From: Silvanigrellales bacterium
GTDB taxonomy: Bacteria > Bdellovibrionota_B > Oligoflexia > Silvanigrellales > Silvanigrellaceae
Reading direction: 5' to 3'
NCBI GenBank assembly: GCA_020247005.1
Contig: JADCJN010000052.1
Coordinates: 1 to 44,697, forward strand
Length of the DNA stretch: 44,697 nucleotides
The position numbers and the translations under genes were made by a program. A model generated the notes under the pieces. That model did no database searches. It was not told the DNA's origin and saw only the letters and a list, made by a program, of their open reading frames with translations. The first letter of the stretch is position 1. Every line of letters begins with the position of its first letter. This document shows, one piece after another, positions 36,282 to 44,638 of this stretch.

Positions 36282-37523
36282 CTAGATAAGTGCAAGCTCG
36301 AAGCCAACGCCCGACTCTTGCACCTTCGCCGCGGCCGCGTCGAAGGCAGGAAGCACGCGCTCGCGCACACTGTAGAGTGTCACGGGCACGGTCTGGATGA
36401 CAAGACCGCCTCCGCACGGAAAAGCAAGGCGCTGCGCGAGCGAGAAGGGGCCGTCTGGATCGTGAAACGAAACAAAATGGCACCCTTGAACTTTTGCGTC
36501 ACGCCTTGCGTGGGCAACAAAACTTTCGAGGCAGCGCGCGCGTTCCTCAGGCAACAAGCAGGGCGCAAAGATGAGGTGGGTGAGATAAAGAAAGTGGAGA
36601 GGTTCGCCCTCCGCTGGCACGGGAGGCTTGGCACCGAGCGCGTTCAAAGCAAGCCGTGCCGCCTTGAGCGCAAGCGGACTGCGTTCGAGCAACACGCTTT
36701 TCGCGCCGCGCGGCGTCCACGGCAAGCAGCACGCCACCCATTCGCCCGCAGGCCCCGTGGCCACCAGAAACCGTGACACATCGAGACCGGGCCAATGCGC
36801 TGCGCGAAAAGCCCACTCCGTTTTTTCAAAGTCTGCTCCGAATGGCATCTGTGCATGCACCCTGGCCAGAAAATCTTTCAAGCGCATGGCATCGTTGCCT
36901 TCCGTGCCGCCCTCGGCACGACGCACGAGAAACGAACCCACACCTCCAGACGCTCGCTTACGAAACGTTGGCACATTTCCAAGAACATTCACCATTCTAT
37001 AACGAAACAAAGTATCGTATGCATATCCATTTTTGGCAGAAGCTTCTTCAACAAGCGCGCGTCTGGCAGCCCTGTTGTCGTCGAGGATGGCTGTGAAATG
37101 CGCCGCAACCCCGTGCGCCCTCGCAAGCGCCAAATGTGCCGCATAGAGCTTTCGCCACTGCACTTGGCCCAGACGATAGGGTGCGATGCGCAGGTCGCCC
37201 ACATAGCCCACGCGCGCCCGCGAACCCTGCCAAAACCCATCTCGGTAGGTGAAACTCCCCAAGCCTTGAATGGAGCCTGTGTCGTCTTCCTGCAGGTACA
37301 CGACATGTTCATTGCCCTGCAAAGCGAGAAAAGCAAAATAGTCGGGCTCCCGCCGATAATTCACAACGAGGCTTCGGTTGCCTTCGCCTTGAAGATCCAT
37401 TTTGCGATTTTGAACATAATCAAGAATGCGCTCGTTGTCGGCGGCGTCGGCCACACGAATACCGCGGAACGAGGACGCCAAGGCTCGTGCGCCCTCCAGC
37501 AGAGAACTTGCTTTGTCAGCCAT
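36282..37523 (-). CDS. GNAT-like N-acyltransferase, large form
   Basis: This 413-residue protein has an N-terminal half resembling a GNAT acetyltransferase: strands around YFAFLALQGNEHVVYLQED, then GLGSFTYRDG, the VGYVGDLRIAPYRLGQV acyl-CoA pocket region (Q/RxxGxG-like) and FTAILDDNRAARRALVE. The C-terminal half looks like a second, degenerate copy (FLYLTHLIFAPCLLPEE, CHFVSFHDPDGPFSL). Such twin-GNAT proteins usually acylate small molecules or lipids. Its start codon overlaps the Rieske gene stop (TAATG), so the two are tightly coupled. There is no signal peptide. Fold assignment is by pattern only. Confidence 0.7.
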   Translation of the reverse strand: MADKASSLLEGARALASSFRGIRVADAADNERILDYVQNRKMDLQGEGNRSLVVNYRREPDYFAFLALQGNEHVVYLQEDDTGSIQGLGSFTYRDGFWQGSRARVGYVGDLRIAPYRLGQVQWRKLYAAHLALARAHGVAAHFTAILDDNRAARRALVEEASAKNGYAYDTLFRYRMVNVLGNVPTFRKRASGGVGSFLVRRAEGGTEGNDAMRLKDFLARVHAQMPFGADFEKTEWAFRAAHWPGLDVSRFLVATGPAGEWVACCLPWTPRGAKSVLLERSPLALKAARLALNALGAKPPVPAEGEPLHFLYLTHLIFAPCLLPEERARCLESFVAHARRDAKVQGCHFVSFHDPDGPFSLAQRLAFPCGGGLVIQTVPVTLYSVRERVLPAFDAAAAKVQESGVGFELALI

Positions 37524-38671
37524 TAAAGAAAGATCTCACAGGTCACGCTGCTTTCGAATTCTCTCCAATGGGCTTTTTTGCCTGGAGTGTTTTCGAGGAG
37601 ATGTGCTGCCGAGACGCCGGCCGCACGCAGTCGTTCAATGGCGACATGAACAACATCGGCATCAGTATGCTGAAACCGGCACGTCATGTCGCGCGCGAAA
37701 TTCGCGCCTTGGTTCGCCATAATGTCGACGTCCTGCTGAATGACGCGTCGGGTGTAAAAACGAAAAAAAGGTTTCAGGAGCCCCGCTGCCGGTCCAAACG
37801 ATTGCAGACGGTAAGAAATCCAAGTGTAAACCCGTGTACGCAAAGTGGACTCGGGTGACATCTGGCTTGAAATGACGAATGCGTTTTTCTCGCCAAAGGA
37901 ATAGTCCACACGGGTGATGTTAGGCATGACAAAAAGATCGGTGTGCGTCATAGGAGCGCCAGAAGGATTCAGCACGCGACCGGTGAACCCAATCGAATCG
38001 TTTTCTTGCACGTAGGTCACAAGCACTTCGCCCCGCCTGGTTTCCACGCGAATGGGCACCTTGATGCGTGACGGGCTTCGAAACCACCCTGCATGAACAA
38101 AAACCGTATGCGGCACATCCATGAAATTTTCGGCAAGATGCGTCACCTCATTCTCGAAATCCGTCGTCATGAAGTAACCATGCCAACCTGGTTCGCCAAA
38201 ATGAGGAAAGCGATAGGGGGGTGTGACGGATGTGGGCGTGCCCTCCCCCATCCAAACCCACACGCAGCCGTCTTGCTCAACGACGGGAAAGGTTCGAATG
38301 CGCCGCGCCGCGCACGCGCTCGCCCCTTTTTTTGAAGGTGAGCATGGAGAAGACGCTGAAGCTGCAGGCGAAGAAGACCCCTCCGAAGGCACCTGAACAA
38401 CGTCGCCCGCCGCATCGTAAACCCATCCGTGGTAGGGGCAACACAGTTGACCGTTGACCACGACCCCCTTGGAAAGTTGCGCATGGCGGTGCAAGCAGCG
38501 ATCGACGAAACACGAAGGGGACGAACCGACTTGGGGACGAAAAAGCACGAGAGGCGTGTCGTACAGAACGCGCGAAACAGGACGCGTGGACGTCAGTTCG
38601 TTTGAAAGGCAGGCAACGTACCAATTTTCAATGAGCGCACCGTCGCGTGCACGCAAGGGTTCCGTCGCCAT
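37523..38671 (-). CDS. Rieske [2Fe-2S] aromatic-ring-hydroxylating-type oxygenase, alpha subunit
   Basis: This 382-residue enzyme has an N-terminal Rieske domain with Cys59-x-His61 in RCLHRHAQLSKG and Cys78-x2-His81 in CCPYHGWVYD. The C-terminal catalytic domain carries the mononuclear iron set in AENFMDVPHTVFVHAGWF (Asp185, His188, His193). The layout and size fit the oxygenases related to pheophorbide a oxygenase, choline monooxygenase and other Rieske enzymes acting on hydrophobic substrates. An unusual Ser/Ala/Pro/Lys-rich insert (about residues 97-120) lies between the Rieske domain and the next strand. The ATG at 38671 has GGAGG seven bases upstream. It is the first gene of the leftward operon, divergent from the RND transporter. 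No ferredoxin or reductase is adjacent. Substrate unknown. Confidence 0.9.
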   Translation of the reverse strand: MATEPLRARDGALIENWYVACLSNELTSTRPVSRVLYDTPLVLFRPQVGSSPSCFVDRCLHRHAQLSKGVVVNGQLCCPYHGWVYDAAGDVVQVPSEGSSSPAASASSPCSPSKKGASACAARRIRTFPVVEQDGCVWVWMGEGTPTSVTPPYRFPHFGEPGWHGYFMTTDFENEVTHLAENFMDVPHTVFVHAGWFRSPSRIKVPIRVETRRGEVLVTYVQENDSIGFTGRVLNPSGAPMTHTDLFVMPNITRVDYSFGEKNAFVISSQMSPESTLRTRVYTWISYRLQSFGPAAGLLKPFFRFYTRRVIQQDVDIMANQGANFARDMTCRFQHTDADVVHVAIERLRAAGVSAAHLLENTPGKKAHWREFESSVTCEIFL

Positions 38672-38767
38672 TCGTGGACCTCCGTCTTCTCGTTCTTCGC
38701 CCGCGCGGGATGCTACCAAACCCCATGCGACTTTCCAAAGCGCGAAAGCTCCTCTATTCTTTGACCC
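38672..38767. promoter_or_regulatory. Divergent promoter region between Rieske and RND operons
   Basis: This 96-base gap separates the two divergent operons and is the only likely site for shared control of both. GGAGG before the Rieske ATG is clear; the RND gene lacks an obvious ribosome binding site. I see no clear palindromic operator. No regulator gene is encoded in either operon. Confidence 0.45.
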
Positions 38768-41137
38768 ATGCTTCACACAATGCGTTCGTTCCCCTCGGCG
38801 TCTCTTCGTCGTCTCGAGCGTTGGCTCCTGCGTTTGTTCGCCTGCGCCTGTCGTTTCCCGCGCACCACACTCCTTGTTCTGTGCGCCTGGACGGTGGGAA
38901 GCTTCGTGGCCTTGCCAAGGCTATCCACCGTCGTTTCCGTGTCTGATCTCCTCGACGAAGGTTTCGAAAGCCTCGCCGATTTTCAAACCCTGCAAAGAGA
39001 CTTTGGGTTGGGGGAAACCGCGCTCGTCCTTTTTCAGCGCAAAGATGCCGCCCCACTCGAAGCCCACGATCTGTGTGCCGTTTCAAAAACGATTCGCGAG
39101 TTTCTCGGCACGTCTCCTGACGTCAAAAGCGTGCGTTCGCCCTTCGACACGCGGCGCGCCATGCTCTCAGACAACAGGCTGCTCTACCCACCCTACGTGA
39201 GTCTGGCCTGCGAGGCGGGAGCGCATTTGGGTCCGTTGGATCGGGCCCTCGTAGAGGAAGGCGCGCGCGAGCCGGCTGTGGGGGTTTTTCCTGGAGGCCC
39301 CCTGACGCCACTTTATAAAAGCGTTTACGGACCAGCCTTTGTCGATTCCAAAGGAACACGGCTGCTTGCCCACGTCGAATTCGAGGACGCCAAGGGGCGC
39401 GCACGCATGGGCCGTTTTGATCCACAGCACGTCAGGGCCTTGCAAGCACGTCTTGATGCGAACGTTCCCGGTTTTCTGAAGGTCTCCGTGTCGGGCCTTG
39501 CGCGGCATCAAGAACAACTTTTGAAAGGCATTGAAGACGATCGCTTTTTGAACATCGCAGCCGTGGCCCTCCTCCTGGGCATCGCTCGGGTCCTTTCTGG
39601 GCGTTTCCTGGGTGGCCTTCTCCTCGTCGCCACCCTTCTTGTCACAGGCGTGCTCGTCTACGGAACCATGGCACTTGCGGGCGGTTCGGTGGACATGCTG
39701 ACGAACGGACTGTTCATTCTCCTTTCCGTGGCGACCCTTCAAGATTTCCTTTTCCTCGCCGACGACCTTCGGCGGCGTCCCGTCTCCGCCTGGCACGGTT
39801 CGTTTCGTCGGCTCATCACACCTTCCTTCTTCACCTCACTCACCACGGTCATTGGCTTCGGCTCCCTCATTGCAACCGAGCCCGTCATTATCCGCACGTT
39901 TGGCGCCTATGCTGCGCTTGGCGTCACGTGCGAGTGGATCCTCGTGTTCCTCGGTCTGCCCGCGCTGCTGACACTGTTTCCTCGCTTGCGGGTCTGGAGC
40001 GCCCCTGTCAACGGCAAGGCACAAAAGCAAATCCATCGTCTTGCCGCGTACGTTCCTTCAAAACGCGTTGTTGTTGCCGCACTTGCTGTTGTTCCCTTCG
40101 CAGGGGCAGGCCTCATTTTTTTGAAGGCCGGTGACTCGCCCCTCGAAGCCTTTCCTTCAAGTCATCCTCACCGGCAGACGATGATGGAAATCCGCGACGC
40201 GTTCGGATTCGAAACCGAGGTATCGCTCGTGTTTCCTGTGTTCCAGGGCGCCGCAGGAGCCGCTTTTCACACAGCCTCCTCGCGTGCCATGGAAGCGCTC
40301 AAAGCACGCCCCGAGGTGGGAGCACTCATCTCTCCATGGGAGGTGCAAGACACTTTTACGGCAGGTCTTCCTGAGGGGCATGCGGCCCTCGCCCTGCGCA
40401 CGGTGCGTAAAGACGACGCAGCGAAACGCCTCTTTGTTTTGAGTGCAGCAGCCCAGAAAAGCGATGCCCTGATGCAAAACGACGGAGCCGTGGAAAAGGC
40501 GCGTGCCTTGGTGTTGCTCGCAGACTCCAGCTCCGAGGCTGTTGAAGCTCTGCAAGCCGTTGTGAAACAAGAGTGCCCCAGGAAAGAATGTGCCCTTGTG
40601 GGCGAGGCCGTGGCATTTGCCGACTTCACACGCCAGGTGACCCAGGCTCTTATTGAAAGCCTCTTTGTAGGCCTTGCCTTGGCCACAATTGTTCTTGTGG
40701 CTCTGGGCATTGCATTGCGCCAAAAGCAAGGCATGAGCCTTCTGGTGGCTTCCCTTTGGGGCCCTTTAGTTACTGTAGGCTTGCTTCCCCTCCTGCCTGT
40801 GCGCATCAACTTCGTGACCTGCATATTTGCCAGCGTGGTGGTGGGCCTGGCAGGCGACAATGCAGTACAGTATTGGTTTGCCTCGCGTTCCCGTTCCATT
40901 CACGCGGGGCTCGATGCGCGCGGCGACGCGAGCATTCAAATGGGCCTCTGCATGGTGCTCGCCTCGCTTCTGCTTTGCTTTTCGTCCTTCGTGCCTCCGC
41001 GCGTCCTTGGACTTCTGCTCGCACTGAGCTTTGTTCTGATGACGGCAGGCGATCTCTTTCTTGCCCGAGGACTCCTGGCCTGGGGACACACGCGCCGCAT
41101 CGCATTGCCACTTCCCATTGCCAATCGAGACAGATAG
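38768..41137 (+). CDS. RND/MMPL-family exporter
   Basis: This 789-residue inner-membrane transporter has the RND superfamily layout: one helix, a large periplasmic loop (about 55-250), five helices (GLFILLSVATLQDFLFLADD is the family TM4 region), then a repeat with a second helix, a second loop (about 445-620) and five more helices. It is nearest to the MMPL/HpnN and sterol-sensing-like branch that moves lipids and hydrophobic molecules, not to the drug-efflux HAE branch. No membrane-fusion or outer-membrane factor gene is nearby, as is usual for MMPL transporters. An alternative start is the ATG at 38780. It leads the rightward operon with the methyltransferase-P450 fusion, pointing to export of that enzyme's product. 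Confidence 0.85.
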   Translation: MLHTMRSFPSASLRRLERWLLRLFACACRFPRTTLLVLCAWTVGSFVALPRLSTVVSVSDLLDEGFESLADFQTLQRDFGLGETALVLFQRKDAAPLEAHDLCAVSKTIREFLGTSPDVKSVRSPFDTRRAMLSDNRLLYPPYVSLACEAGAHLGPLDRALVEEGAREPAVGVFPGGPLTPLYKSVYGPAFVDSKGTRLLAHVEFEDAKGRARMGRFDPQHVRALQARLDANVPGFLKVSVSGLARHQEQLLKGIEDDRFLNIAAVALLLGIARVLSGRFLGGLLLVATLLVTGVLVYGTMALAGGSVDMLTNGLFILLSVATLQDFLFLADDLRRRPVSAWHGSFRRLITPSFFTSLTTVIGFGSLIATEPVIIRTFGAYAALGVTCEWILVFLGLPALLTLFPRLRVWSAPVNGKAQKQIHRLAAYVPSKRVVVAALAVVPFAGAGLIFLKAGDSPLEAFPSSHPHRQTMMEIRDAFGFETEVSLVFPVFQGAAGAAFHTASSRAMEALKARPEVGALISPWEVQDTFTAGLPEGHAALALRTVRKDDAAKRLFVLSAAAQKSDALMQNDGAVEKARALVLLADSSSEAVEALQAVVKQECPRKECALVGEAVAFADFTRQVTQALIESLFVGLALATIVLVALGIALRQKQGMSLLVASLWGPLVTVGLLPLLPVRINFVTCIFASVVVGLAGDNAVQYWFASRSRSIHAGLDARGDASIQMGLCMVLASLLLCFSSFVPPRVLGLLLALSFVLMTAGDLFLARGLLAWGHTRRIALPLPIANRDR

Positions 41138-41178
41138 TCTCCTAGAGCCTCGCACACCTTACCGTGGAGAATGCGTTC

Positions 41179-43191
41179 ATGGAGTGTCCGCAGAACGCTG
41201 TCATCGCCTTGGGACTTGTTTCCCTGGTGTTCGATCTCTTTCGCGGCAAAAAACTGAAAGGGAACACAACACAAGACGAAGGCACCTGCATGGTTTTGGT
41301 GGCCTCCCTCTCGGCAAACATGTGGCTTGGATGCCTCTTTATTCTTGTGGATTTCGGACAGATAGAGGTGCACCGCGTCGCCTGGCAAGGCCTCGGGTTA
41401 GGACTTGCCTTGGCTGGCCTTGCTCTTCGCTTTGGCGCCATGCTGCAGCTGGGTTCATCGTTCACATGGGAACTGCAGCGCGGTGAAGCCTCGGCACTCA
41501 AAACCAACGGCCTGTTTCGTTGGGTGCGGCATCCGAGTTACTCGGGCGGACTCGTTGCGGGAACAGGTCTGCTTCTTGGCTTGGGCAATGTGATTCCTGT
41601 TTGCCTTTTTCTCTTGACTCACTCCATTGCCGTCGCCAGGCGCATTGGAGTGGAAGAGCGCCTCCTGCGCCGGTACCATGGAGACGCGTTTGACGCTTAC
41701 GCCGTGCGCACAGGCGCTCTAACTCCCTTTCCAGCTCTTGAAGAGGCGATTGTCAGCCGCCTGGCGCGGTTTACCCATATCGCGGCGACAGCGGCGCGCA
41801 TAAACGACGCCCTTGCGGCAGCAGCCGGCCTGCCCCCTCTTCCCCCTGGTGTGCCGCAGCTTTCCGCACTTCCCCTTTTCGGAAATATGAGAGAGCGCCT
41901 CGCGAATCCCATTGAGCTCGTGACCCGCGCACGCAGGGAACTTGGCGACATCGGGGTGTTTCGTGCGGGCCCCTTGCCCTTTGTTCTCTTGCACGCTCCG
42001 CGTGATGTGGAATCGTTTCTTCAGGCTCGCACCTGCGACTTCACACGAGGGCTTGGCTTCGAAGTCCTTCGCCCCGTGCTCGGCGACGGACTCTTCACGT
42101 GTCCAGAGGACATCTGGAAACCACAACGTCGCCTTGCCCAAAGTTCACTCCAAATGAAACAAGTGCAAGCGTCTGTTCCCCACTGGACGTCGGTTGCTTT
42201 CAATTGGACACGCCGCTGGACCCAAAACGAGGGCAAAGCGCGTGGCGCTGTGGTCGTCGACATGAAACGCGAAGCGTCGTGTCTCGCTCTCGAGGGCTAT
42301 TTTCGCACACAAATAGGACTTCATCTTCCTGAAGAATACGAGTCGATAGCGAAGGCCACCGACATCCTAAAGTCCAACGCTCACAAACGACTCCACGCCT
42401 TCTTCCTGCGCAGCGAAATGTGGCCCACCCCTTCGAACCTCGCCTTGCGCCGTGAAAAACGTTACCTCAACAGGCTTTGCGAAACCCTTCTTGCGCGCGC
42501 TCACGAGGCTCCTCAAGGGTCTTTCCTGGCGGTGCACGCTGCGGCGTTGGCGCAAGGGCATGAAGCCGTGCCGCACAAACGCCGCTTCCATGAACAGCTC
42601 ATCACCTTCCTCATCACCGGCCACGAAACAGTGGCGGCGACTCTTGCTTTCGGTGTGCAGCTTCTCGCGTTTCACCCCGACGCCCAGGCAAGGCTTCATT
42701 CCGAATGCAACGCATCCAACGTCCCGGAACTGCCCACAGCAGCCGACCTTTCAAGGCTGCCGTTCCTGAGCGCGACCGTGAAAGAGTGGTTGCGACTTTT
42801 TCCGGCTGCATGGCTCATTTCGAAACAAGCGACACAAGACGTGAGCATCGGCCGTTTTTCCTTTGCAAAGGGCACGGTGTTTGCGACGGTTCCTTTTGCA
42901 GTGCACCGGGACGACCGTTTTTGGTCGGAACCCCAGCGATTCAAGCCAGAACGTTTCCTTCAAGGCGAACCCACCGAACGCTTCGCGTGGTTCCCTTTTG
43001 GCGCTGGACCACGCGCGTGCATTGGGGCCGCCTTCGCAACTCTTGAACTCGAAGTTCTTCTGTTTCATCTTGTCAGGGCTTGGTCGTTCGCACCCGTTGA
43101 GCCGAGCCCCGTTCCCCCAGAATTTTCGGTGACGCTCAAACCCCTGGGAAGCTTGCCCATACGCTGCGAGAGGAGGAGTCGGGACGCATGA
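41179..43191 (+). CDS. Fusion of ICMT-like membrane methyltransferase and cytochrome P450
   Basis: This 670-residue protein joins two enzymes. Residues about 1-185 form an isoprenylcysteine carboxyl methyltransferase/PEMT-type membrane methyltransferase with the SAM-site motif VRHPSYSGG (116-124) and the EE pair followed by LLRRYHGDAFDAYAVRT. Residues about 220-670 form a complete cytochrome P450: I-helix ITGHETVA, ExxR in KEWLR, the FKPERF meander and the haem loop FPFGAGPRACIG with the axial Cys 614. The ATG at 41179 is chosen because GGAGA lies eight bases upstream; a GTG at 41164 lacks a site. The two activities would methylate and oxidise one substrate at the membrane. It is between the RND exporter and an unknown gene whose ATG overlaps its stop. 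I know of no described fusion of this kind. Confidence 0.9.
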   Translation: MECPQNAVIALGLVSLVFDLFRGKKLKGNTTQDEGTCMVLVASLSANMWLGCLFILVDFGQIEVHRVAWQGLGLGLALAGLALRFGAMLQLGSSFTWELQRGEASALKTNGLFRWVRHPSYSGGLVAGTGLLLGLGNVIPVCLFLLTHSIAVARRIGVEERLLRRYHGDAFDAYAVRTGALTPFPALEEAIVSRLARFTHIAATAARINDALAAAAGLPPLPPGVPQLSALPLFGNMRERLANPIELVTRARRELGDIGVFRAGPLPFVLLHAPRDVESFLQARTCDFTRGLGFEVLRPVLGDGLFTCPEDIWKPQRRLAQSSLQMKQVQASVPHWTSVAFNWTRRWTQNEGKARGAVVVDMKREASCLALEGYFRTQIGLHLPEEYESIAKATDILKSNAHKRLHAFFLRSEMWPTPSNLALRREKRYLNRLCETLLARAHEAPQGSFLAVHAAALAQGHEAVPHKRRFHEQLITFLITGHETVAATLAFGVQLLAFHPDAQARLHSECNASNVPELPTAADLSRLPFLSATVKEWLRLFPAAWLISKQATQDVSIGRFSFAKGTVFATVPFAVHRDDRFWSEPQRFKPERFLQGEPTERFAWFPFGAGPRACIGAAFATLELEVLLFHLVRAWSFAPVEPSPVPPEFSVTLKPLGSLPIRCERRSRDA

Positions 43192-43973
43192 AAAGACGCT
43201 TGAGCACCCGCACGGAGCTTGTTCCCGCCTCGCAGCTCAGCGAAGCGCAAAAAAAGTCGATGTTTCGCGTGTTCGAACGCTACTACCAGCATGTGAGTTA
43301 CGAGCTTTTTCGGGCAGATCTCGCCGACAAGCAAAGCGTGTTCTTGTTCCTGCGCGATGGCCTCGGCGGGCCACGCATTGTGGGCTTTTCGACGAATTGG
43401 AAGCGCACGCTCTGGCTTTCCAACGGCCGCACGGCGACGTTTCTTTTCTCGGGTGACACCGTGCTGGAAAAAGACCACTGGGGAACGAAAATCCTTCAAA
43501 TGGCCTTCTTCTGGTATATTTTGCGCTGCAAGCTGGCGTCCCCCTTTTCGCCCGTCTATTGGATGCTGATTTCCAAGGGCTACAAAACGTATCTTATGAT
43601 GCGTCGCAACTTCCCGCGCTCTTTTCCGTCTCCCGTGGATTCGGTGGACATCGCTACACGGCGCGTTATCGACGAATTTTACGGTGCCAAATTCGGCGAT
43701 GCCTACAAACCTGACTCTGGACTCATCGTCTTCGATACGCCCCACGGTGCCGTAAAAGAGGGGATAGCAGCGCCCACGCCCGAACTTCAAGGCGACGCGG
43801 ACGTTGCCTTCTTCCTTCAGACCAACGCGCGCTACCAGGAAGGAGTGGAACTGGCCTGTTTGGCGGAAATCCGCTTTTCAGACTTTCCCCGTCATGTGCT
43901 CAAATACTTCATACGGCCGCTTTTTTCCAAAAAGCTTTTTTTGCTCGCGTTCCTGAAGAGATCCAACGTATAA
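43188..43973 (+). CDS. Protein of unknown function, possibly an acyltransferase-like fold
   Basis: This 261-residue soluble protein is translationally coupled to the ICMT-P450 fusion (ATGA overlap). It has an N-terminal motif block (MFRVFERYYQHVSYELFRADL), a middle RIVGFSTNWKRTLW strand and the striking SPVYWMLISKGYKTYLMMRRNF segment. The length and a strand-helix-strand pattern recall GNAT N-acyltransferases, but no acetyl-CoA loop is clear, so the fold is a guess. It contains no transmembrane helix and no Rieske or P450-like motif. Position alone ties it to the oxidation, methylation and export pathway, where a final acyl transfer would fit. Confidence 0.65.
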   Translation: MKRRLSTRTELVPASQLSEAQKKSMFRVFERYYQHVSYELFRADLADKQSVFLFLRDGLGGPRIVGFSTNWKRTLWLSNGRTATFLFSGDTVLEKDHWGTKILQMAFFWYILRCKLASPFSPVYWMLISKGYKTYLMMRRNFPRSFPSPVDSVDIATRRVIDEFYGAKFGDAYKPDSGLIVFDTPHGAVKEGIAAPTPELQGDADVAFFLQTNARYQEGVELACLAEIRFSDFPRHVLKYFIRPLFSKKLFLLAFLKRSNV

Positions 43974-43988
43974 TGGGGTTTTTTGAAC

Positions 43989-44582
43989 ATGATTTTTTTG
44001 AGAAAAAAGCAGATTTTCGCGGTCTCTGTTTTCGCGTTCTCGTCACTCCTCCTGTCCTCCGCATGCAAGCAACGAACATTCAATTCGAAGGCCAACTCGT
44101 CTGGCCAAGAGGGCTCGGATTTAAATACAGAGGGTGCGATTGAAACCACAGCCAATGTCGTTTCTCCCGCTTTCTTGGCCCCTGCAGGGGAGTGCGAGAA
44201 GAGCACATCCAATGCAGAAGGAGGCTACGACGTCGCGAGACGCTTTATGTTGAGACTTTCTCCTCCTGCGTTCGAGACGAAGTACAAAGGCCTGGCACCA
44301 GCACCGGCACCAGGTGAAGCGGGAAAACCATACAATGAAATCATGACAGAGTATGAATTTGGGCTTGTGCTCGCTTACAGCGGCGGACTTTACCGCGAGC
44401 TCAACCAGTCATTGCTGGAAGACAAAGTCCCCGCCACGTCCGTTCCGCGCGTAAAATGCCTGACTTCAGCAGTGAATAAGCTCGCCAAAAACAATGGCGG
44501 TTTCAATAGAACAATCACTTACCGCGGCGTTTACTTGCGGAACGAATTTCTTGAAAAGATTGGTGTAACCCCGTTTCTGTAA
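43989..44582 (+). CDS. Lipoprotein, N-terminal part of an ADP-ribosyltransferase-like domain
   Basis: This 197-residue protein has a lipoprotein signal with lipobox SSAC (Cys 26) and a Ser/Asn-rich spacer. The C-terminal part reads like the first third of an R-S-E type mono-ADP-ribosyltransferase: helix CLTSAVNKLAKNNGGFN followed by TITYRGVYLRNEFLEKIG, where YRG would carry the NAD-binding Arg. The STS and ExE motifs that should follow are absent, because the frame stops at 44582. Neither forward frame after the stop restores them. It starts at ATG 43989; a TTG at 43983 is possible. A perfect TATAAT lies at 43969-43974, overlapping the end of the previous gene, but no -35 fits. If the toxin-like reading is right, the protein is truncated. 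Confidence 0.6.
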   Translation: MIFLRKKQIFAVSVFAFSSLLLSSACKQRTFNSKANSSGQEGSDLNTEGAIETTANVVSPAFLAPAGECEKSTSNAEGGYDVARRFMLRLSPPAFETKYKGLAPAPAPGEAGKPYNEIMTEYEFGLVLAYSGGLYRELNQSLLEDKVPATSVPRVKCLTSAVNKLAKNNGGFNRTITYRGVYLRNEFLEKIGVTPFL

Positions 44583-44617
44583 TTTGCTCCCAGAGCCCCC
44601 GAGCGGCTTGATTCGGA

Positions 44618-44638
44618 AAATGCGATTTTTTCGCATTT
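44618..44638 (+). terminator. Perfect 8-bp hairpin after the last gene
   Basis: AAATGCGA and TCGCATTT form a perfect eight-base stem around a five-T loop. It lies 36 bases after the last stop codon. A clear T-run does not follow the stem, so it may be a transcript-end hairpin or another palindromic site rather than a strong terminator. Confidence 0.4.

Noticed and set aside
43947-43974. Promoter with TATAAT before the last lipoprotein
   Set aside because: The -10 hexamer is perfect, but no -35 hexamer lies at 16-18 bases, so it is only noted.
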